64,000 nt of DNA from Pseudomonas sp. LS1212 (GCF_024741815.1 NZ_CP102951.1:2123001-2187000), one strand, 5' to 3'. Counted from the stretch's first letter, positions 8,464 to 17,642 are shown. Numbers and translations: made by a program. The notes: a model not told the origin generated them from the sequence alone.

Positions 8464-9959
8464 CTACAGCAAACGTTGAAGCGGCACCTGCAACCACCCT
8501 GTTTCTGTTCGGCGCCCACGGCGATCTGGTCAAGCGCCTGTTGATGCCAGCCCTGTACAACCTCAGTCGCGATGGCTTGCTGGACAATGGCCTGCATATC
8601 GTCGGGGTCGATCATAACGAAGTCAGCGACGCCGAATTCGCCGGCAAGCTGGAAACCTTCATCCATGAGCAGTGCCGCAGCAAAGGCGACCAGGCGCTCG
8701 ATGCCCGGCTCTGGAGCAAGCTGGCCAAGCGCATCAGCTACATCACCGGCGACTTTCTCGACGAGGCCACGTACGCAACCATCGCGAAGAAAATCAAGGC
8801 TCATCAAACCGACAATGCCGTGTTCTACCTGGCCACCTCGCCACGGTTTTTCAGCGAAGTGGTGCAGCACCTCGGCGCCGCCGGGCTGCTCCAGGAACAG
8901 CCCGACGGCTTTCGGCGGGTAGTGGTCGAAAAGCCTTTCGGTTCCGATTTGCCCACCGCCGAAGCACTCAATGCCTGCCTGCTCAAGGTGATGAGCGAGA
9001 AGCAGATCTATCGCATCGACCATTACCTGGGCAAGGAAACGGTGCAGAACATCCTCGTCAGCCGCTTCTCCAATGGACTGTTCGAAGCCTTCTGGAACAA
9101 CCATTACATCGACCATGTGCAGATCACCGCGGCCGAAACGGTAGGGGTCGAGACCCGAGGCAGCTTTTATGACAGCACCGGCGCCTTGTGCGACATGGTC
9201 CCCAATCACCTGTTTCAACTCCTGGCCATGATCGCCATGGAGCCACCCGCCGCGTTCGGTGCCGATGCGGTACGCGGCGAAAAGGCCAAGGTGATCGGCG
9301 CGATCCGGCCCTGGTCCAAGGCCCAGGCCCTGAAAAACTCGGTGCGCGGGCAATACACGGCGGGCACGATCGGGGGCAAGCAAGTGCCCGGTTATCGCGA
9401 AGAGGCCAAGGTTGACCCGCAGAGCCAGACCGAAACCTACGTGGCCCTGAAGGTGATGATCGATAATTGGCGCTGGGTCGGGGTGCCGTTCTACCTGCGC
9501 ACCGGCAAGCGCATGAGCGTGCGCGACACCGAAATCGCTATCTGCTTCAAACCTGCGCCCTATGCGCAGTTTCGCGATACCGAGGTCGAGCGCTTGAAGC
9601 CCAACTACCTGAAGATCCAGATCCAGCCCAACGAGGGCATGTGGTTCGACCTGCAGGCCAAGCGACCAGGGCAAAAGCTTGAGATGGCGAACGTCGAACT
9701 GGGTTTTGCCTACAAGGATTATTTCCAGATGCAGCCCTCGACCGGCTACGAGACCTTGATCTACGACTGCCTGACGGGGGACCAGACGCTGTTCCAGCGT
9801 GCCGACAACATCGAGAACGGCTGGCGTGCGGTACAGCCCTTTCTCGATGCCTGGCGCGAAGGCGGTGAGGTCCAGCCGTACGCGGCTGGCGAGGATGGGC
9901 CGGAGGCGGCCGATGCCTTGCTTACCCCGGATAGGCGCGTCTGGCACAGTATCGGATAA
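8460..9959 (+). CDS. zwf: Glucose-6-phosphate 1-dehydrogenase
   Basis: A 499-residue enzyme converting glucose 6-phosphate to 6-phosphogluconolactone with NAD(P)+. It has the N-terminal nucleotide-binding FLFGAHGDLVKRLLMPALYN (variant of the usual GASGDL, with His in place of Ser) and the active-site signature RIDHYLGKETVQN with the catalytic His. Length is normal. It is translationally coupled to gnd by the ATGA overlap. A 9-bp stem hairpin (about 9977-9998) follows the stop in the 62-base gap before the convergent nhaB stop. Confidence 0.95.
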   Translation: MTTANVEAAPATTLFLFGAHGDLVKRLLMPALYNLSRDGLLDNGLHIVGVDHNEVSDAEFAGKLETFIHEQCRSKGDQALDARLWSKLAKRISYITGDFLDEATYATIAKKIKAHQTDNAVFYLATSPRFFSEVVQHLGAAGLLQEQPDGFRRVVVEKPFGSDLPTAEALNACLLKVMSEKQIYRIDHYLGKETVQNILVSRFSNGLFEAFWNNHYIDHVQITAAETVGVETRGSFYDSTGALCDMVPNHLFQLLAMIAMEPPAAFGADAVRGEKAKVIGAIRPWSKAQALKNSVRGQYTAGTIGGKQVPGYREEAKVDPQSQTETYVALKVMIDNWRWVGVPFYLRTGKRMSVRDTEIAICFKPAPYAQFRDTEVERLKPNYLKIQIQPNEGMWFDLQAKRPGQKLEMANVELGFAYKDYFQMQPSTGYETLIYDCLTGDQTLFQRADNIENGWRAVQPFLDAWREGGEVQPYAAGEDGPEAADALLTPDRRVWHSIG

Positions 9960-9975
9960 GGGGCGCTGCCATACA

Positions 9976-10000
9976 GTGCCCGGTCCGCGACCGGGCACAA
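9976..10000. terminator. Hairpin between zwf and nhaB
   Basis: The inverted repeat TGCCCGGTC...GACCGGGCA lies between the convergent zwf and nhaB stops. It lacks a T-run, so termination efficiency cannot be judged. Confidence 0.45.
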
Positions 10001-10021
10001 TGCAGCCGATAGCCGCTGGCT

Positions 10022-11524
10022 TCAGAGCCAGAAGCTGACCGCCCACCAGCCCAGCACGCCCATCACCACGGTGTATGGCAGGGCCATCCAGACCATCCGG
10101 CCATAGGAGAGTCGCACCAGCGGGGCGATGGCCGAGGTCAGCAGAAACAGAAACGCCGCCTGGCCGTTGGGGGTCGCCACGCTTGGCAGATTGGTGCCGG
10201 TGTTGACGGCGATGGCCAGGGTCTCGAAGTGTTCCCGGCTCATGTGCCCGGCCAGGAAGGCCTGTTTGATTTCGGTGATATAAATGGTGGCGACGAACAC
10301 GTTGTCGCTGATCGCCGACAGCAGGCCATTGGCGATAAACAGCATACCCGGCTGTTGATGGGCAGGCAGTGCCAGCACGGCCTGGATCAACGGGGTGAAC
10401 AACTGCTGATCATGAATGACCGCCACCACGGCGAAGAACACCACCAGCAGGGCAGTGAACGGCATGGCGTCCTGGAAGGCCCGGCCGATTCGATGCTCTT
10501 CGGTGATCCCGGTAAAGGCCGTGATCAGCACGATCACCAGCAGGCCGATCAGACCTACCTCGGCAATGTGAAACGCCAGGCCGACGATCAGGATCAAGGC
10601 AGCCAGGCCTTGTACCAGCAACGCAGCGCGCTGTTGCGCAGTACGCTCGGCATTGTCCTGGGCGGCATACGCGGCCAGCACCTTGTGCACGTTATCCGGC
10701 AGCAGCGTGCCATAGCCGAACCAGCGCAGTTTCTCCAGCAGTACGCAGGTGATCAGGCCGGCGACCAGCACGGGCAGGGAAACCGGAGCAATCTTCAGGA
10801 AAAATTCGCCGAAGTTCCAACCCATTTCATGACCGATCAGCAGGTTCTGCGGCTCGCCGACCAGCGTGCAGACACCGCCCAGCGCGGTACCCACGGCGCC
10901 ATGCATCAGCAGGCTGCGCAGGAAGGCGCGAAACTGCTGCAGGTCTTCGCGATGCAAGTGGGCGATGTCATGATCGCTGTCGATATTCGACTCTTCCCGT
11001 GGGTTGCTGCCCGAGGCGACGCGGTGATACACCGAATAGAAACCCACGGCGGCGCTGATGATCACGGCAATCACGGTCAGGGCATCGAGAAAGGCCGACA
11101 GGAAGGCCGAAAGGAAGCAGAACAGCAACGCCAGCAGGCTCTTGGAGCGAACGCCCAGCAGCAGTCGCGAGAACAGAAACAGCAACAGGTCCTTCATGAA
11201 GAAGATACCGGCGACCATGAACATCAGCAGCAGGATCACCGGGAAGTTGTGCTGCAGCTCTTCATACAAGGCCTGTGGCGTCGTCATTTTCAACAACAGG
11301 GCTTCGACCATCAGCAGCCCGCCTGGCATCAGCGGGTAGCACTTTAGCGCCATGCCCAGGGTGAAAATGAACTCGGCGACCAGAACCCAGCCAGCCGCCA
11401 CGGGACCTGCACTCCACAGCAGCAAGGGATTGATGATCAGGAACAGGACAATGGTCGCTTTGTACCAGCGCGGAGAGTACCCCAGAAAGTTGCGGGCAAA
11501 GGCTTGGACCAATGAGCTGGGCAT
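10022..11524 (-). CDS. nhaB: Sodium/proton antiporter NhaB
   Basis: A 500-residue inner-membrane antiporter exchanging cytoplasmic Na+ for external H+, used in sodium and alkaline pH tolerance. About twelve hydrophobic segments can be read, with an NhaB-type N-terminus (FARNFLGYSPRWYKATIVLFLIINPLL) and characteristic internal stretches such as VGEPQNLLIGHEMGWNFGEF and NTGTNLPSVATPNGQAAFLFLL. I chose the ATG at 11524 because AAGGA lies about ten bases upstream; a longer frame to 11548 has no such signal. It is divergent from the crotonase gene across about 160 bases. Confidence 0.93.
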   Translation of the reverse strand: MPSSLVQAFARNFLGYSPRWYKATIVLFLIINPLLLWSAGPVAAGWVLVAEFIFTLGMALKCYPLMPGGLLMVEALLLKMTTPQALYEELQHNFPVILLLMFMVAGIFFMKDLLLFLFSRLLLGVRSKSLLALLFCFLSAFLSAFLDALTVIAVIISAAVGFYSVYHRVASGSNPREESNIDSDHDIAHLHREDLQQFRAFLRSLLMHGAVGTALGGVCTLVGEPQNLLIGHEMGWNFGEFFLKIAPVSLPVLVAGLITCVLLEKLRWFGYGTLLPDNVHKVLAAYAAQDNAERTAQQRAALLVQGLAALILIVGLAFHIAEVGLIGLLVIVLITAFTGITEEHRIGRAFQDAMPFTALLVVFFAVVAVIHDQQLFTPLIQAVLALPAHQQPGMLFIANGLLSAISDNVFVATIYITEIKQAFLAGHMSREHFETLAIAVNTGTNLPSVATPNGQAAFLFLLTSAIAPLVRLSYGRMVWMALPYTVVMGVLGWWAVSFWL

Positions 11525-11682
11525 TGGAGATGTTTCCTTGGATTTCAAAAGGTGCGCAACTTGCCCGATGCGCGTGCGAAGATCAAGCAGTCCCGGTTTT
11601 GGCGCAAGTGCTGCCTCAAGCTGGAGGCATCCTTGATATAGTCCTTCGACGATTTACCCTACCCACTGTCGAGGATTGAAAC

Positions 11683-12495
11683 GTGGCCGATTACCAGGCA
11701 TTCAAAGTAGAGCTGACGGACAACATTGCTCATGTCCAGATCAACCGTCCGGAAAAGATCAACGCGATGAACGCGGCGTTCTGGAGCGAGATCGTCGACA
11801 TCTTCCAGTGGATCGAATACACCGACGCGGTGCGGGTGGTGGTGCTGAGCGGCGCGGGCAAGCATTTCTCGTCGGGTATCGACCTGATGCTGCTGGCCTC
11901 GGTAGCCAATGAACTGGGCAAGGACGTTGGCCGTAACGCCCGTTTGCTGCGGCGCAAGATCCTGCAGATGCAGGCGTCGTTCAATGCCGTCGACAATTGC
12001 CGCAAACCGGTGCTGGCGGCCATCCAGGGTTATTGCCTGGGCGGTGCCATCGACCTTATCGCAGCCTGCGACATGCGTTACGCCGCCGACGACGCGCAAT
12101 TCTCGATCAAGGAAATCGACATGGGCATGGCCGCCGATGTCGGCACTCTGCAGCGCTTGCCGCGGATCATCGGCGACGGCATGTTGCGCGAACTGGCCTA
12201 TACCGGGCGCACCATCGATGCCGCCGAGGCGCGCAGCATCGGCCTGGTCAACCGCACCTGGCCCGACACTGCCAGCCTGCTTGACGGAGTCTTTGCCATT
12301 GCCCGTGAAATTGCAGGAAAATCACCCATAGCTGTCGCCGGCACCAAGGAAATGATCAGCTATATGCGCGATCATCGTATCGACGACGGTCTCGAATACA
12401 TCGCGACCTGGAATGCCGCCATGCTGCAGTCGACCGACCTGCGCGTGGCCATGGCCGCCAGTATGAGCAAACAGAAACCGGAGTTTGCCGACTGA
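11683..12495 (+). CDS. Crotonase, delta(3,5)-delta(2,4)-dienoyl-CoA isomerase-like
   Basis: A 270-residue enoyl-CoA hydratase/isomerase superfamily protein starting with GTG. The oxyanion-hole segments are visible (GKHFSSGIDLMLL and IQGYCLGGAIDLI). The later segment KEIDMGMAADVGTLQRLPRIIG closely follows the eukaryotic ECH1 pattern, in which the Glu and the Asp of ADVGTLQRLP are the catalytic pair for shifting conjugated double bases of dienoyl-CoA; both acidic residues are present here. It probably acts in beta-oxidation of unsaturated fatty acids. It lies 39 bases before nudC on the same strand. Exact substrate is inference from motif similarity. Confidence 0.85.
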   Translation: MADYQAFKVELTDNIAHVQINRPEKINAMNAAFWSEIVDIFQWIEYTDAVRVVVLSGAGKHFSSGIDLMLLASVANELGKDVGRNARLLRRKILQMQASFNAVDNCRKPVLAAIQGYCLGGAIDLIAACDMRYAADDAQFSIKEIDMGMAADVGTLQRLPRIIGDGMLRELAYTGRTIDAAEARSIGLVNRTWPDTASLLDGVFAIAREIAGKSPIAVAGTKEMISYMRDHRIDDGLEYIATWNAAMLQSTDLRVAMAASMSKQKPEFAD

Positions 12496-12534
12496 CGCGC
12501 CGGCTTCGGGGGCTTGCAACCAAGGAACCTGAAC

Positions 12535-13365
12535 ATGTCTGAGCGTTGGATAACTGCAGTACTGGATACGATCGTTGGCGGCGGTTGGGCGGTTGCCCGT
12601 AGCTCTCAGGGTTTTCTGCTCGACGGCAATGGCGTGCTGTTCCCCCGTGAATGGCTCAAGCGCCAGGAACTGGATGTACTGTGCGAGCACGGCATCGGTC
12701 ATTTCGATGGCGAGCCGGTCTACCTGCTCGAACTGAGAAACCCGCAGGACCTGCCGGGCTGCACCTGGCAGGGTTTGCGCCAGTTCATGCTGCAAGGAGA
12801 TTTCGATACCTACAAGCTGCTGGGTTACGCCGCGCAGATTGGCACCTGGGCTCGCGAACATCGCTTTTGCGGTAGCTGCGGTGCCTCCATGACCCAGTTG
12901 CCACGCGAGCGCGCAATGTATTGCGAACCCTGCGATTTGCGTTGCTACCCGCGGATCGCGCCGAGCATGATCGTGCTGATTACGCGTGGCGACGAGGTTC
13001 TGCTCGCACGTTCACCGCGCTTCGTCGCCGGGGTCTACAGTACCCTGGCCGGCTTTGCCGAACCGGGCGAATCTGCCGAGGCTTGCCTGATTCGCGAAGT
13101 GCGCGAAGAGGTGCAGGTCGAGGTTGGCAATATCCAGTATGTGGGCAGCCAGTGCTGGCCGTTCCCGCACTCGATGATGCTGGGCTTCCATGCCGAGTAT
13201 GTCAGTGGCGAGATCGTGCCGCAGGCGGACGAGATCGAGGATGCCCAGTGGTTTCGCATCGATGCGCTGCCACCGCTGCCGGCATCGCGCTCGATCGCCC
13301 GTTACCTGATCGACTTGTATGTGGCGCGGCGTTCAGGCCTGGCTGAACCAGTGCTGCCAGGCTAG
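12535..13365 (+). CDS. nudC: NADH pyrophosphatase / NAD-RNA decapping hydrolase NudC
   Basis: A 276-residue Nudix hydrolase. A zinc ribbon is formed by CGSC (about residues 111-114) and CEPC (about 129-132). The Nudix box follows as GFAEPGESAEACLIREVREE, and the NudC-specific SQxWPFPHS motif is present as SQCWPFPHSMM. The family hydrolyses NADH to NMNH and AMP and removes NAD caps from RNA. Start at 12535: AAGGA is eight bases upstream, while the upstream in-frame ATG at 12514 lacks one. The 3' end overlaps the convergent transporter gene by 33 bases. Confidence 0.95.
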   Translation: MSERWITAVLDTIVGGGWAVARSSQGFLLDGNGVLFPREWLKRQELDVLCEHGIGHFDGEPVYLLELRNPQDLPGCTWQGLRQFMLQGDFDTYKLLGYAAQIGTWAREHRFCGSCGASMTQLPRERAMYCEPCDLRCYPRIAPSMIVLITRGDEVLLARSPRFVAGVYSTLAGFAEPGESAEACLIREVREEVQVEVGNIQYVGSQCWPFPHSMMLGFHAEYVSGEIVPQADEIEDAQWFRIDALPPLPASRSIARYLIDLYVARRSGLAEPVLPG

Positions 13366-14112
13366 GCGTATGGTCAGTCCCAACACGACGGTGATGAACA
13401 CCGGGCGGATGAACTTGGCGCCGCCGCTGATGGCGGTGCGTGCGCCGAAGTACGCGCCAACCATCAATGCCGAGCCCATGCTCAGGCCGATCAGCCAGTC
13501 GACCTGACCGGAAAGGATGAACACCGTCAGGGCCGCTGCATTGCTGACGAAGTTCATGCTGCGCGCCACGCCGCTGGCGCGGACCAGGTCGATGGGGTAG
13601 AGCAGCAGGCTGCTGACCGTCCAGAATGCGCCGGTACCGGGGCCGGCCACGCCGTCATAGAAGCCCAGGCTGAAGCCCTGGGGGAACTGCCATTTCTTCT
13701 TGATCGGCGCATCGGCATCCAGCGGCGCCTTGGGCGTGCCGCCGAACAGCAGGTAGACCCCGCAGCCGAAAACAATCACTGGCAGCATCTTGTTTAGCCA
13801 TTCGGCGGGCAGGTAATGAGCCGTGACCGCACCGATCGCCGAGCCCACCAGAGTGCCGACCAGCGCCTGGCGCCACTGCGCCGGGTGGAACAGCTTGCGC
13901 CGGTAGAAGGTGACGCTGGCGGTAGCCGAGCCGAAGGTCGAGCTGAGCTTGTTGGTGCCCAGCACCAGGTGCGGTGGCAGGCCGGCAGTCAGCAGCGCTG
14001 GGATGGTCAATAGACCACCGCCGCCGGCGATGGCGTCGATGAAGCCGGCGACAAAGGCCACGGCGGCGAGAATGGCGAGGGTGGTCAGGTCGACGCTGAG
14101 TTCGAAAGGCAT
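13333..14112 (-). CDS. TSUP-family (TauE/SafE) membrane transporter
   Basis: A 259-residue integral membrane protein with about eight hydrophobic segments. The two TSUP repeat signatures are readable: GFIDAIAGGGGLLTIPALL with LGTNKLSSTFGSATA near the N-terminus, and SLGFYDGVAGPGTGAFWTV in the middle. Members export small organosulfur or sulfonate anions such as sulfite or sulfoacetate; the substrate here cannot be read from sequence. Its 3' end overlaps nudC on the other strand by 33 bases, so antisense transcription of the two ends is expected. Confidence 0.88.
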   Translation of the reverse strand: MPFELSVDLTTLAILAAVAFVAGFIDAIAGGGGLLTIPALLTAGLPPHLVLGTNKLSSTFGSATASVTFYRRKLFHPAQWRQALVGTLVGSAIGAVTAHYLPAEWLNKMLPVIVFGCGVYLLFGGTPKAPLDADAPIKKKWQFPQGFSLGFYDGVAGPGTGAFWTVSSLLLYPIDLVRASGVARSMNFVSNAAALTVFILSGQVDWLIGLSMGSALMVGAYFGARTAISGGAKFIRPVFITVVLGLTIRLAWQHWFSQA

Positions 14113-14199
14113 GGGGATGGGCTTATTCGGCAGGGCGCAGAATGGCTGCGCGTAAAGCCGAGTATTCTACCCAAAAAAGCGCGGCCGCTGCGCGCCCGA

Positions 14200-14290
14200 A
14201 TCGCTGGCAAGCCAGCTCCCACAGGGAATCAGTGTCAGCCCACAATCTTATGAACGCCTCTGACTCTGTGGGAGCTGGCTTGCCAGCGAT
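14200..14290. repeat. Paired REP palindrome (BIME-like)
   Basis: Two inverted copies of a Pseudomonas REP unit: CGCTGGCAAGCCAGCTCCCA at 14202-14221 and its complement, TGGGAGCTGGCTTGCCAGCG, at 14268-14287, separated by about 45 bases. Such pairs are dispersed extragenic elements mobilised by RayT-type transposases. A close relative lies at 35683-35755. Confidence 0.85.
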
Positions 14291-14297
14291 GAGGCCC

Positions 14298-15065
14298 TTA
14301 AGACAGAAACCCACCGTCCACATTCAACGACACACCCGTGGTATAGCTCGAAGCATCACTGGCCAGGTACAACACAGCCCCCGCCATCTCACTCGGCGCA
14401 GCAACACGTTTCAATGGAATCTGCTGCAGCGCGGTATTGAGGATCGCATCGTTCTTGACCAGCGCCGAAGCAAACTTGGTATCGGTCAAACCCGGCAACA
14501 GCGCATTGCAACGAATGCCGAACTGCGCGCACTCCTTGGCAAAAACCTTGGTCATGTTGATCACGGCAGCCTTGGTCATCGAATAGATGCCCTGGAATTC
14601 GCCCGGCGAAACGCCATTGATCGACGCCACGTTGATGATGCTGCCGCCACCGTGCTCGCGCATCAGTTTGCCGGCTTCGACCGACATGAAGAAGTAGCCG
14701 CGGATATTGACGTCGACGGTCTTCTGGAAGGCGCTCAGGTCGGTATCCAGCACGTTGCAGAACTGCGGGTTGGTCGCTGCGTTGTTGACCAGGATATCCA
14801 GTCGCCCGAACTGCTCGCGAATGCCGGCGAAGACCTTGCTGATCTGTTCCATCTCGCCAATGTGGCAGGCCACCGCGGTGGCCTTGCCGCCCTCGGCAAT
14901 GATCGCATCGGCAACATGCTGGCAGCCTTCGAGCTTGCGGCTCGAAACGATCACGTGGGCGCCTTGCTGGGCCAGCAGTTTGGCGATCGCCTCACCGATG
15001 CCGCGGCTGGCGCCGGAGACGAATGCGATCTTGCCATCGAGGTCGAACAACTGAGTCTTGGACAT
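14298..15065 (-). CDS. Short-chain dehydrogenase/reductase
   Basis: A 255-residue classical SDR. The cofactor motif is SGASRGIGEAIAKLL near residue 18, the NNAA motif is in ILVNNAATNPQ, and the catalytic Ser-Tyr-Lys set is seen in NVASINGV and YSMTKAAV. The C-terminus VSLNVDGGFLS is typical. It oxidises or reduces an alcohol/ketone with NAD(P); the substrate is not readable. It lies 24 bases downstream of the phosphotransferase gene on the same strand, and together they resemble pairs linked to acyl-CoA dehydrogenase pathways for unusual fatty acids. A REP pair lies directly after its stop. Confidence 0.9.
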   Translation of the reverse strand: MSKTQLFDLDGKIAFVSGASRGIGEAIAKLLAQQGAHVIVSSRKLEGCQHVADAIIAEGGKATAVACHIGEMEQISKVFAGIREQFGRLDILVNNAATNPQFCNVLDTDLSAFQKTVDVNIRGYFFMSVEAGKLMREHGGGSIINVASINGVSPGEFQGIYSMTKAAVINMTKVFAKECAQFGIRCNALLPGLTDTKFASALVKNDAILNTALQQIPLKRVAAPSEMAGAVLYLASDASSYTTGVSLNVDGGFLS

Positions 15066-15089
15066 GGTTTTTCCTTGTTGTAATGGCTG

Positions 15090-16157
15090 TCAGAGGCTGG
15101 ATTTGTTGATGACTTGCAGGCTCATCTGCTCCAGTAGCTTGTTCATCTGGATGAACTGCGCGAAGCGTTTGTCCTGGGTCTGGCCGTGGTAGAAACGGTA
15201 GTAGATCTGCTGGACGATCCCGGCCAGACGGAACAGGCCGTAGGTGTAGTAGAAATCGTAATTGCCGATCGCGATGCCCGAGCGCTCGGCGTAATAGTCG
15301 ACGAACTGACGGCGGGTCAGCATGCCCGGGGCATGGCTGGGCTGGCGGCGCATCAGTTGCACGGGCGCGGGGTCATCGGCTTCGATCCAGTAGGCCAGGG
15401 TGTTGCCCAGGTCCATCAGCGGGTCGCCGATCGTGGTCAGTTCCCAGTCCAGCACACCAATGATCTGCATGGGGTTGCCCGGGTCGAGGATCACGTTGTC
15501 GAAGCGGTAGTCGTTGTGCACGATGCTCGGCTGGTGATGGTCGGCGGGCATCTTGTCCTTGAGCCAGGCCTTGACCGCTTCCCAGCTCGGCGCGTCGGGT
15601 GTCAGCGCCTTGTCGTAGCGATCGCTCCAGCCGTTGATCTGGCGCTGTACATAACCCTCCGGCTTGCCCAGGTCGGCCAGGCCACAGGCCTTGTAATCCA
15701 CCTGGTGCAGCTCGACCAACTTGTCGATGAAGCTCTTGCACAGGGCTTCGGTGCGGGCTGCATCGAGGCCCAGTTCCGGCGGCAGGTCCGAGCGCAGGAT
15801 AATCCCCTTGACCCGCTCCATCACGTAGAACTCGGCACCGATCACCGATTCGTCGGTGCAATGCATGTAAGCCTTGGGGCAGTAGGGGAAGCCACTGTTG
15901 AGTTGGTTGAGAATGCGGTACTCGCGGCCCATGTCGTGGGCGGACTTGGCCTTGTGGCCAAAGGGCGGGCGGCGCAGCACGAACTCCTGCTTCGGGTATT
16001 GGAGCAGGTAAGTGAGGTTCGAGGCGCCACCGGGAAACTGGCTGATCACCGGCGTTCCCTCAAGGCCCGGAATATGCGCCTTGAGGTAGGGGTCGATCAG
16101 ACTGGCATCGAGTTCTTCGCCTGCGCGAATGCGGGTGGACTGGTCAGTAAGCGACAT
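15090..16157 (-). CDS. APH-family phosphotransferase (ACAD10/11 kinase-like)
   Basis: A 355-residue aminoglycoside-phosphotransferase-fold protein. The catalytic loop is visible as IVHNDYRFDNVILD (His-x-Asp-x4-Asn) and the metal-binding GVLDWELTTIGDPLMDLGN follows. The N-terminal GASNLTYLLQYPKQEFVLRRPP is the nucleotide-binding region with its lysine/arginine. This subgroup resembles the kinase domain of ACAD10/11, which phosphorylates 4-hydroxyacyl-CoAs so that they can be converted to 2-enoyl-CoAs for beta-oxidation. It is first in a two-gene unit with the SDR. The link to hydroxy-acid catabolism is inference. Confidence 0.87.
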   Translation of the reverse strand: MSLTDQSTRIRAGEELDASLIDPYLKAHIPGLEGTPVISQFPGGASNLTYLLQYPKQEFVLRRPPFGHKAKSAHDMGREYRILNQLNSGFPYCPKAYMHCTDESVIGAEFYVMERVKGIILRSDLPPELGLDAARTEALCKSFIDKLVELHQVDYKACGLADLGKPEGYVQRQINGWSDRYDKALTPDAPSWEAVKAWLKDKMPADHHQPSIVHNDYRFDNVILDPGNPMQIIGVLDWELTTIGDPLMDLGNTLAYWIEADDPAPVQLMRRQPSHAPGMLTRRQFVDYYAERSGIAIGNYDFYYTYGLFRLAGIVQQIYYRFYHGQTQDKRFAQFIQMNKLLEQMSLQVINKSSL

Positions 16158-16298
16158 GCTTATCCCTTATGATTGAGGCCAGAGATTATTGGCTAATCTA
16201 ATTCGCAGGCCCTGTACTCACAAGCGCCCAGCGGCCTTATTGGTGAGCGTGTTGCAGGTCAATCAGCGTTCTTGATGAGCTGCCGGCCAATGGGGTGC

Positions 16299-16337
16299 AA
16301 AAAAAAACCGAAGCACTCAAGGCTTCGGTTTTTTTGC
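16299..16337. terminator. Bidirectional rho-independent terminator
   Basis: The stem ACCGAAGC/GCTTCGGT around a short loop, flanked by a run of A on the left and seven T on the right, lies between the SCP2 gene and the phosphotransferase gene. It should end the minus-strand histidine phosphatase-SCP2 transcript and isolates the next unit. Confidence 0.85.
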
Positions 16338-16352
16338 ATCCGGCGTTACGGC

Positions 16353-16667
16353 TCAGGCCGGGAACAGCTCGCTCAGCTTCATCGCCAGCATCATGTCGCC
16401 TTCGGCGCGCAGCTTGCCGCCCATGAAGGCCTGCATGCCGTCGGTCTCGCCGCTGACGATGCCTTTGAGGGTTTCGCCGTCCATGACCAGGGTCACCTGG
16501 GCGTCAGGGTTCTCACCGTCTTTCAGTTCGCAAGTGCTGTCCTTGACGATCAGGGAGAAGTTCTTTTCTTCGTCGATGCGAAAACCAAACACCAGGTCCA
16601 GGCCTGCAGCAGCGGCTGGGTTGAACTTGGCTTTCATTGCTTGAATGGCATCAGCTACAGAGGTCAT
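16353..16667 (-). CDS. SCP2 sterol-carrier domain protein
   Basis: A 104-residue single-domain protein of the SCP2 lipid-transfer fold. The segments VFGFRIDEEKNFSLIVKDS, DAQVTLVMDGETLKGIVSGE and AFMGGKLRAEGDMMLAMKLSELF match the pattern of bacterial SCP2 domains, which bind acyl chains or acyl-CoA in a hydrophobic tunnel. It lies 56 bases downstream of the histidine phosphatase gene and directly before a strong terminator. The neighbouring lipid-type genes (crotonase, SDR, APH kinase) fit a role in acyl-CoA handling, though this is inference. Confidence 0.9.
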   Translation of the reverse strand: MTSVADAIQAMKAKFNPAAAAGLDLVFGFRIDEEKNFSLIVKDSTCELKDGENPDAQVTLVMDGETLKGIVSGETDGMQAFMGGKLRAEGDMMLAMKLSELFPA

Positions 16668-16723
16668 GGTTCGATCCTATCTCAAGTGGTTCAGCGACCG
16701 GCGAGGGTCGCGATTAGCCGGAC

Positions 16724-17434
16724 TCAACGGTAAGTGATGAGTTCCGGCGCCTTCATCAGTTGCAAATGGGTTTGACTGTTGAAGGAAGCCAGGGCCACCT
16801 CGCGACCGCGAAACCTCAGGCGGTTGAGCGAGGTGTTGATGATCTGCCAGTTCAGCTCGAAGGCCTGGGCGGCAGTCATTTGGGTGATCAGGTGGAGCAG
16901 GGCGGTGATGGTACCGCCGGAGGTGAAGATCGCGATGTCATGCGAAGGCTCGGCTTTATCCAGGATGCGCTGCAGGCCGGCCTGGACGCGCTCGACGAAG
17001 CCGAGCCAGCTGTCCAGCCCTGGCGTATCATAAGTACCGCTGACCCAGCGGGTAATGATCAAGGCGAACAGGCGCTGGAATTCACCGCGGTTCTGCCCGG
17101 CATTGCGCAGAATGTCCAGGGCTTCGGGCTCTTCGGGCAGCAGCGCCGGCAGCAATGCGCGGATTACCGCGTCGGCGTCGAACTCGTCGAAGGCGCTGTC
17201 GATTTCCAGGCCAGGCACTTCGATGCCGGCAGCCGCGACTTGTTCAAGGGCATGCCTGGCCGTGTCCTGCTGGCGACGCAGGTCGCCGGCCAGGCAGCGA
17301 TCGAAGCGCAGGCCCAGTTGCGCCAAGTGTGCGCCCAGTACTTCGGACTGGCGAATGCCCACCGGCGACAACACGTCGTAGTCGTCTGCACCAAAGGAGG
17401 CCTGGCCATGTCTAATCAGGTAGATGCTGCCCAC
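16724..17434 (-). CDS. Histidine phosphatase family protein
   Basis: A 236-residue member of the phosphoglycerate-mutase-like (branch 1) histidine phosphatases. The catalytic RHG motif is at residues 8-10 (IYLIRHGQASFG), with further family elements in SPVGIRQSEVLGAHL and CLAGDLRRQQDTARH, and the second His region in IFTSGGTITALLHLI, where the usual catalytic His-Gly is replaced by Ser-Gly-Gly. The substrate is unknown. It forms the first gene of a unit with SCP2 and is divergent from sohB across about 208 bases. Confidence 0.85.
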   Translation of the reverse strand: MGSIYLIRHGQASFGADDYDVLSPVGIRQSEVLGAHLAQLGLRFDRCLAGDLRRQQDTARHALEQVAAAGIEVPGLEIDSAFDEFDADAVIRALLPALLPEEPEALDILRNAGQNRGEFQRLFALIITRWVSGTYDTPGLDSWLGFVERVQAGLQRILDKAEPSHDIAIFTSGGTITALLHLITQMTAAQAFELNWQIINTSLNRLRFRGREVALASFNSQTHLQLMKAPELITYR

Positions 17435-17642
17435 GTCCGCGTCGTCCCGGTACGTTGAAAGGTTTGGCGAGGTTAGGGGGATGCCTTGGACCTGTCAATA
17501 AAAAACATACGCTTGTTTGAAATTGTCGTTTGAAACTTTCGAGCAGATGTTTCGCAACTGGCAGGCACGAGGGCGCGTCGGTATGCTTGAGCCATACCCT
17601 AGCCCTTTACCCAGAGGGGCGCAAAGCGACTGAGGAGTAGCT

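Noticed and set aside
8397..10046. A 549-codon minus-strand frame opposite zwf
   Set aside because: Fully antisense to zwf; low-complexity Gly/Leu/His composition typical of shadow frames.
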